From Aggregatilinea lenta (lineage in GTDB: Bacteria; Chloroflexota; Anaerolineae; Aggregatilineales; Aggregatilineaceae), in contig NZ_BFCB01000003.1 in assembly GCF_003569045.1 (NCBI RefSeq), positions 992,001 to 1,056,000 of the forward strand: a stretch of DNA of 64,000 bases, given 5' to 3'. This document shows, piece after piece, positions 58,875 through 64,000 of this stretch. The position numbers were made by a program, and so were the translations under genes. The notes beneath the pieces were generated by a model that searched no databases, was not told where the DNA came from, and saw only the letters and a program-made list of their open reading frames with translations. Position 1 is the stretch's first letter, and each line of letters opens with the position of its first letter.

Positions 58875-60761
58875 TTATTCGCTGGCGTTGTCGTGATATA
58901 GACTGACGTCGAAGCGCAGTTGGCTCGCGCCCTCGCCGCGCCCCACGGCTTTACTCCGTCCCGCCCACAGAAAGCGCTGCCCGTTCAGCCAGCGCGCGAA
59001 CTGGAACGAGCGCCGCACGACGGCGCCTTCGCGCGGAACTTCCTCCTCGTGCAGGCGCAGCGGCGGCTCGTCCTCGACCGGGCGCGACAGATCCGTGCGC
59101 ATGAGGATGCCGTCCGGGTGCACTTCCTCGGTCGTGCCATCCGCATACACACGCAGGATGGCGCGCCGTTCCAGCGCGATGCCGAACGCGCTCGGCGGCT
59201 GGTTGGGCGCGGCGGGCACGGGCACGAAGGGTAACCACTGCTGCGGCACGGGCGTCGCCAGCCGGTAGATCAGGTCGGCGCTGACCTGATCGCCCGTCAC
59301 GCGCTGGTAGACGCTGGGGATGTACGGCTCCATGCGCCGGTCGCGCGCTTCGCCGGACGCGCCCTGTACCTTGCGCTCGACAGCCCACGCCATGTTCGCC
59401 ATCTCGTCGCGGAACAGGGCCACTTCTTCGAACGGATCGCCTTCCAGGCGCGAGGGCAGGGACGGCGGCAGGAAAAACAGGTCCGCCAGCCCGCCGGGGG
59501 TATTGGTCAGCGAGAAGATCGTCCAGCGCGTGCCGTCCAGGTTGCGCGCCGGGCCGACGTTGGAGGTCACACCGAAGGTGTCGCGCACGGTCAGACGGCT
59601 GACGTGGAACAGCGAGCCAACTTCCAGCTCTACCGGGATCACGAACCAGTCGTTGCCGTACACCAGCGCGTATTCGACCAGCAGCATGCGCCCCAGGTCG
59701 GTCGGGCCGGCTTCCAGGCTGCCCAGGTTGACCCGCCCGTCCTCGAATTCCCAGTAGCGGTCGGCGGGCATGCCGGGGTAGCGCACCGGCGCAGGCAGCA
59801 TCGGGCGGAAGTTAACCGGCGTCGTGGGTACCGGTTCCGCCGGGCTGCCGAGATCTGGCCCGCGCGACGCGCTGAAGGTGTACCAGTCCAGCCGCCCGTC
59901 GGTGTATTCCTCCGCGGCCAGCACCGCCGTCTGATCTGCGAACTGGGCCGAGAGCGCGAAGGCGTATTCTTGCCGGTCGTGCACCCACGCGCTGCCCACG
60001 TCGGGCGTTGGCTCGTTGAGGAAGCCGTCGTACCAGCCCAGCCAGGATGCCGCCGCGTCCTGTACCGCGTTCGGATCTGCGCCGCCGAACGTAAAAGCGG
60101 GCGGCAGGCCGGTCAGCGTGCCGTCTCCGGCGGCGAAGGGCCGCAGCGCGTCGGCCAGCAGGCGACCGTCGAGCGCGCGGCGCGCGAACAGCGTCTGCCA
60201 CGCTTTCCCCTTCGGGTCGGTCAGGCGCGGGTCGCCTTCGGGCAGCGAAGCGTCGTTGATGTCCAGGCCGAAGCCTGCGCCGCGCAGGCTGCTGCGTGCA
60301 TGGGTCGCGCCCGTCCCTGCCAGCAAGCGCAGCAGGTGCTCGCCCGCTTCCGCCGCCAGACGCGGATGGCTGGCGCGCACGGCTTCGCGCTCGACCAGCG
60401 CTTCGAGCGGCAGGTGGAAGTGGCTGTAATCGACTGCATCCGCTGAGGCGTCGCCGCTGGCCGGGACCGGGCCGGGCCGGTAGCGGCTGAGGTGCGCGGC
60501 TTCGCCCTGAAGCTTGACCGCGATCGGGGATCCGGCATCTTCGCCCAGGAACTCCGCGAACTGCCACTGCCGCCCCAGCAGCCACAGTGGATCGGCCACC
60601 TCCGCTTGCAGCGCGATCGACAGGTCCTCCGAGCGCGGCAGCGGTTCGAGCCGCTGCCAGGTGATGATCGTCGGGCGGATGATGACGGAATCGACGAAGC
60701 GGACGTCCTGTACGGCCAGGGACCGCCCATAGGTGCCTAAGACTGCGTCATTCACTGGCAT
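58875..60761 (-). CDS. Large protein of unknown function (partner of upstream 1,080-residue protein)
   Basis: 628 residues, no signal peptide or membrane segments. The most distinctive part is ADPLWLLGRQWQFAEFLGEDAG at about 56-77, a W/Q-rich block I associate with hypothetical proteins in actinobacteria and other large-genome bacteria, without a named function. The C-terminal third has FFLPPSLPSRLEG and a basic end. Its start overlaps the stop of the next gene upstream by 14 bp, so the two are made together. Not assigned. Confidence 0.75.
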   Translation of the reverse strand: MPVNDAVLGTYGRSLAVQDVRFVDSVIIRPTIITWQRLEPLPRSEDLSIALQAEVADPLWLLGRQWQFAEFLGEDAGSPIAVKLQGEAAHLSRYRPGPVPASGDASADAVDYSHFHLPLEALVEREAVRASHPRLAAEAGEHLLRLLAGTGATHARSSLRGAGFGLDINDASLPEGDPRLTDPKGKAWQTLFARRALDGRLLADALRPFAAGDGTLTGLPPAFTFGGADPNAVQDAAASWLGWYDGFLNEPTPDVGSAWVHDRQEYAFALSAQFADQTAVLAAEEYTDGRLDWYTFSASRGPDLGSPAEPVPTTPVNFRPMLPAPVRYPGMPADRYWEFEDGRVNLGSLEAGPTDLGRMLLVEYALVYGNDWFVIPVELEVGSLFHVSRLTVRDTFGVTSNVGPARNLDGTRWTIFSLTNTPGGLADLFFLPPSLPSRLEGDPFEEVALFRDEMANMAWAVERKVQGASGEARDRRMEPYIPSVYQRVTGDQVSADLIYRLATPVPQQWLPFVPVPAAPNQPPSAFGIALERRAILRVYADGTTEEVHPDGILMRTDLSRPVEDEPPLRLHEEEVPREGAVVRRSFQFARWLNGQRFLWAGRSKAVGRGEGASQLRFDVSLYHDNASE

Positions 60762-63700
60762 CGGTGAACATCTTTCCTGTGATCTTCATAGTCATTCCGG
60801 CCTTGTACGCTTCGAGCAGCGGATTCAGATCGACCGATGGCACCTGGAAGCTGGGGTCCTGCGGCAGATAGATGGCGGGCAGCATGCCACCCAAGGCGCG
60901 GATCTGGCCTGCATCCACCAGCCGCAGCTTCGCCAGATCGAACGCTTCCATGATCGTGGCCGCGACCGCTTCGAAGGTCCAGTTGGGCTGGTTCAGATCG
61001 GGCGGCGCGGCCAACAGGATCGCCTGCGGCGGGCGCGCGGCAGGCGCGTCGTAATGGAAGGTGAGGCCGGTCGTCTCCACGCTGGCGGGGATCATCTCCG
61101 ACCAGCCGTCGCAGATCAGCCCGGCGACCGGCTGCGCCAGGTCGTACCCGCCGACGGTGACCACCGCCAGCAGCGGCGATCCATCCGGCAGGGTCAGCCC
61201 GGCCCAGGTCTGCCCCGGCACGTGCGGAAGCTGCATCACGGCGTAGTCGGCAGGCGCGGGGCCTGTGCCCAGCAGCTCCGCCGCCGTCAGCACGGACACC
61301 AGCGCGTCCACGTCCGGGCGCACGGTCGCGGCCTGCTGCAGCCACGTTATCGCCGCGAACGGATCGCCGCCCGTCAGCGCGCTTTGATCGGCGCGCGAGG
61401 CGGCCAGCTCGCCCCCGTTGACCGGCGCGAACAGCGGCAGCACCGGGAACACGTCGCCCAGGATGGCCCGCAGGCACGCCACGTAAAATTCGGTCAACCG
61501 CACGGGGTAACGCTCGTCGGCGGGATCGGGCGGGGTGAAGTCTGCAATCATGTCTTCGACGTGTTCCTGCACGGCCAGCAGCACCTGCAGGATACTGCCC
61601 GCCTGCGCCAGCAGCGCCGCCGTGCTGTCATCGTCGTCCAGCAGCGCATCCGGCACGGCATCGGCTTTGCCCAGGTCGGCAGCGGCGGAGAGCGCCGCGC
61701 GCAGCGTGCCGGGCGCGGGAGCCGCGATCGCGCCACTCAGGCCGGTGATGGCCGCGTCGAGCGCCGGGAGCGCGTGCGTGTCGAGCCGCGTCTGGAGATC
61801 GACCAGATCGACGCCGGTGGGCGGCTCGCCTTCCGGCGGGTAGAAGTCGTGCGCGTCGAGCGCGCGGCGGTTGGCGACGAAGGTGTGGATCATCTGCGCC
61901 AGCGCACGCAGCTCGCCCAGCCCGCAGACGGTATCGTCTGCGTCCGCTGGCGGATCGTCGAGCAGTTCCAGCGTCTTGGTCGGGCCGGGAGCGGCGATCT
62001 TGCCCGCGAAGACATGCGCCAGCCGCACTTCCAGCTCGGACGGGCGCTCGGCCTGTGTGGCGACGCTGGTCAGCACCACCGACAGCGGCGAAAGGTCCAG
62101 CTCGTCCAGCGTGGCAGTGAGCGTCTCCGCGAGTGCCTCATGCTCCGTGCCGTCGTCGTCCACCGTCTGTTCCCACACGTTCGCCGACAGCACGAAGCGG
62201 CGCGGATCGCCCAGCCGCGCCCCGATCCACGCGTTCAGGCGCGGCTCGATCTGCGCTCGTAAATCGGTGCGGACGCCGCCCCAACCGGCGGGCAGCGCGG
62301 CGTCTTGCAGTACCAGCAGCACGCGCTGCGTGAACATCATGCCGGAACGCGGCGTGCGCACCACCTGCGGATCGGGTGGGCGCGATTGGCGGTCGAAGGC
62401 GGCCAGCGCCGCACCCGCGCGTTCGTAGTTGCCCTGCACGGTCTGGTAGACGCTTTCGGCGGTCATGATATCGCTGACCGAATCCATCAGATCTTCCAGG
62501 TGTATGAATTCTGATTCGATCGCGCCGCGTTCCGTGACGGTCGGGCCGAGCGCATTGACCTCGTCGATCAGCGCCGCCCCTTCAGCGCGCCAGCGGGCCA
62601 GCAGCGCCACGCCGTCCACCACGTCCCGCGCGGCGATGCTTTCCGACGGTTCACTGGTCGTGTCGGGCACGGTCGGGCGCAGCGGCGCGATCTTGCGGAA
62701 CGGCAGAATGAAGCGCGCCAGCGTGATGCCCCGGTCGCGCAAGCCGCGCTCGAAGCGGTAGCCGAGCAGCGCCGACAGCGGCTGGCCCTGCGCGACGCCT
62801 TCGATCAGCGACAGGCCCTGGCGCACGCGCGCCGAGCTGAGATCGATGTTGAGCGCCTCGCCTTCGCTGTTGCGGTGGCTGAGGTGGCCGCTGCGCAGCA
62901 GGGCCGCCGTCGAGGCGTGGCTGAGCGACGGCGCGTGCACGTAGCCCAGGCTGTCGGGCGAGCGGTCGGGCCGCAGGTTCTCGACCCAGCCGTACCCGCC
63001 GACGTGCAGCCCGGCGGGGCGCGATGCCCGCGCCGCTTCCATGCGCCGCGAGGCCAGCGACGTGAACCACGCATCCAGGCGGTGCGAATAGCAGTCGAGC
63101 AGGGCGCGGAACGCCCGGTCGATCTCGTCCACTGGACGGGTCGCCAGACCGTCGAGGCTGGCGAGGAAGGTCGCCAGGTTGCGCACGGACGGTTTTTCCG
63201 GCGCGACGACCACCTGCTTGATCACGAAGTCGAGCACAGTGTCGCTGCCGGTCAGCGCCGGGATGATCGCCTTCGCCTGCTGCTCCGGCGTCTGGATGTA
63301 CATCTGTCCGGCGGCGGACTCCTCGGCGGTCTTGTACACGCCCAGCGTGGAGGCGACGCGCATCGACGAGCGTTCGAGCGTGGCATCGAGCACGCCCTGC
63401 GCCACGAGATGATCGTGAATGGTGCGGTCGCCGCTGACTTTCGTCTCGGTGAGCGCGGCCAGCGCCAACAGCATTTCCAGCAGCGCGTAGGTTGAGCGGC
63501 TGCGCGCGTTCAGGTCGCTCTGGCCGCTCGTGCCCGCCCGCGCCAGGGCCGCGATCTCGGTCACGTAATTGCGTTCCAGCGGCGCGCCGGGCACTAACTC
63601 GCCCGGCTGGACCCACGGCGCGGTCAGGGACGTGTGCGTGGGGTAGAGCGCCAACTGTGTGATGCGCGCGACATTGAAGAGCGGCCCGGCGAAAGACGCG

Positions 63701-64000
63701 AACTGCGGCAGAATCAGGCTGCGCAGAATATCCGACTGGACCATCGCCAGCCGCTTCAGGCCGTCGGTGTTGCTGACGGTTTCAGTATCCAGGGCGCGGC
63801 GGTAGCGCGCGCTCGTCGCCACGGGCGTGAGTTGGAGCAGCTTGAGCAGGTCGTCGTCAGGATCGCCGCTGCGGCCCATATAGGGCAGGTCGCGGATGCC
63901 GTCCTGCCAGTACCAGCGCGCGACCAGCAGGAAGCGGTACAGCGCTGCCTCGACGCCTTTGGGCCGGTCTTCCTTAAACAGATCCATCGCCACGACCGGC
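60748..64000 (-). CDS. Very large protein of unknown function, 5' end outside window
   Basis: At least 1,080 residues; the frame is still open at the window edge and the first ATG inside (63987) lacks a ribosome binding site. Alternating helical and Asp/Ala/Pro-rich stretches, no signal peptide or membrane segment, no catalytic motif recognised. A GYGWVENLRP block (about residue 330) and ARFILPFRKIAP (about 435) look like conserved cores. With the 628-residue protein it forms a two-gene unit; structural or assembly role is a guess only. Confidence 0.72.
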   Translation of the reverse strand, partial: PVVAMDLFKEDRPKGVEAALYRFLLVARWYWQDGIRDLPYMGRSGDPDDDLLKLLQLTPVATSARYRRALDTETVSNTDGLKRLAMVQSDILRSLILPQFASFAGPLFNVARITQLALYPTHTSLTAPWVQPGELVPGAPLERNYVTEIAALARAGTSGQSDLNARSRSTYALLEMLLALAALTETKVSGDRTIHDHLVAQGVLDATLERSSMRVASTLGVYKTAEESAAGQMYIQTPEQQAKAIIPALTGSDTVLDFVIKQVVVAPEKPSVRNLATFLASLDGLATRPVDEIDRAFRALLDCYSHRLDAWFTSLASRRMEAARASRPAGLHVGGYGWVENLRPDRSPDSLGYVHAPSLSHASTAALLRSGHLSHRNSEGEALNIDLSSARVRQGLSLIEGVAQGQPLSALLGYRFERGLRDRGITLARFILPFRKIAPLRPTVPDTTSEPSESIAARDVVDGVALLARWRAEGAALIDEVNALGPTVTERGAIESEFIHLEDLMDSVSDIMTAESVYQTVQGNYERAGAALAAFDRQSRPPDPQVVRTPRSGMMFTQRVLLVLQDAALPAGWGGVRTDLRAQIEPRLNAWIGARLGDPRRFVLSANVWEQTVDDDGTEHEALAETLTATLDELDLSPLSVVLTSVATQAERPSELEVRLAHVFAGKIAAPGPTKTLELLDDPPADADDTVCGLGELRALAQMIHTFVANRRALDAHDFYPPEGEPPTGVDLVDLQTRLDTHALPALDAAITGLSGAIAAPAPGTLRAALSAAADLGKADAVPDALLDDDDSTAALLAQAGSILQVLLAVQEHVEDMIADFTPPDPADERYPVRLTEFYVACLRAILGDVFPVLPLFAPVNGGELAASRADQSALTGGDPFAAITWLQQAATVRPDVDALVSVLTAAELLGTGPAPADYAVMQLPHVPGQTWAGLTLPDGSPLLAVVTVGGYDLAQPVAGLICDGWSEMIPASVETTGLTFHYDAPAARPPQAILLAAPPDLNQPNWTFEAVAATIMEAFDLAKLRLVDAGQIRALGGMLPAIYLPQDPSFQVPSVDLNPLLEAYKAGMTMKITGKMFTDASE

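Noticed and set aside
60733-62262. + strand open frame of 509 codons opposite the largest unknown gene
   Set aside because: The - strand frame is longer, continues to the window edge and is coupled to a second gene; the + strand product is repetitive Arg/Gln/His.
1-64000. Transposon, prophage or CRISPR content
   Set aside because: No transposase, integrase or regularly spaced repeats seen. The only large direct repeat is the 888-bp domain duplication inside a gene.

Overview
The window is about 64 kb of GC-rich DNA packed with genes for uptake and breakdown of carbohydrate-like or small organic substrates. Protein style (secreted substrate-binding proteins ending their signal peptides in VGAQG/SFAQD, CUT1 and CUT2 importers, ROK and LacI regulators, Gfo/Idh dehydrogenases, UroD-like proteins) and many oxygen-sensitive enzymes (two glycyl-radical enzymes, a glycyl-radical activase, an anaerobic sulfatase maturase) suggest an anaerobic or facultative member of Chloroflexota, Anaerolineae-like. 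This is inference: no rRNA or other phylogenetic marker is present. I recognised no tRNA, rRNA, CRISPR array, insertion sequence or prophage integrase.

Layout. (1) 1-6.3 kb, + strand: sulfatase (cut by the window edge), UroD-like protein, dihydrodipicolinate-synthase/NAL-type aldolase, glycyl-radical enzyme 1 and an RraA-type aldolase, probably one catabolic operon; a SEC-C-tailed anaerobic sulfatase maturase follows on the other strand (7.8-9.1 kb) beside two secreted or membrane proteins of unknown role. (2) 10.5-19.6 kb, - strand: ROK repressor, a double-domain sugar-binding protein made by an internal 888-bp tandem duplication, CUT2 ATPase and permease, a signal-less third binding protein, a zinc-type dehydrogenase and a Gfo/Idh dehydrogenase. 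(3) 20-31.8 kb: a secreted GH43 enzyme; an acid-sugar module (SDR, enolase-superfamily dehydratase, RraA-like) divergent from a LacI regulator; then a UroD/MtaA-like protein, a CUT1 importer, a GH13 hydrolase and a small cupin-like protein. Two identical LacI-type operators flank the lacI gene. (4) 31.9-43 kb: secreted beta-helix protein, SDR, M20 amidohydrolase, and an oligopeptide-type transporter operon lacking ATPases but carrying a DUF1028 protein and a membrane spermidine-synthase-like protein. (5) 43-56.3 kb, - strand: the most interesting locus, a 13-kb run encoding glycyl-radical enzyme 2 and its activase, SDR, crotonase, class III CoA-transferase, metallo-beta-lactamase-fold hydrolase, a signal-less solute-binding-like protein, a CUT1 importer and a DeoR regulator with a periplasmic-binding domain inserted between its HTH and sensor domains. 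(6) 56.4-64 kb: HxlR/VOC divergent pair, AlkZ-like protein and two large proteins I cannot assign.

How the parts fit: each importer sits with its own regulator and intracellular enzymes, so the region looks like a set of independent substrate-specific islands. The best candidates for undescribed biochemistry are the two paralogous glycyl-radical enzymes, whose thiyl-cysteine site reads S-G-C-[HN]-W rather than the G-C-V-E of most known dehydratases and lyases, and the CoA-linked pathway around the second one.
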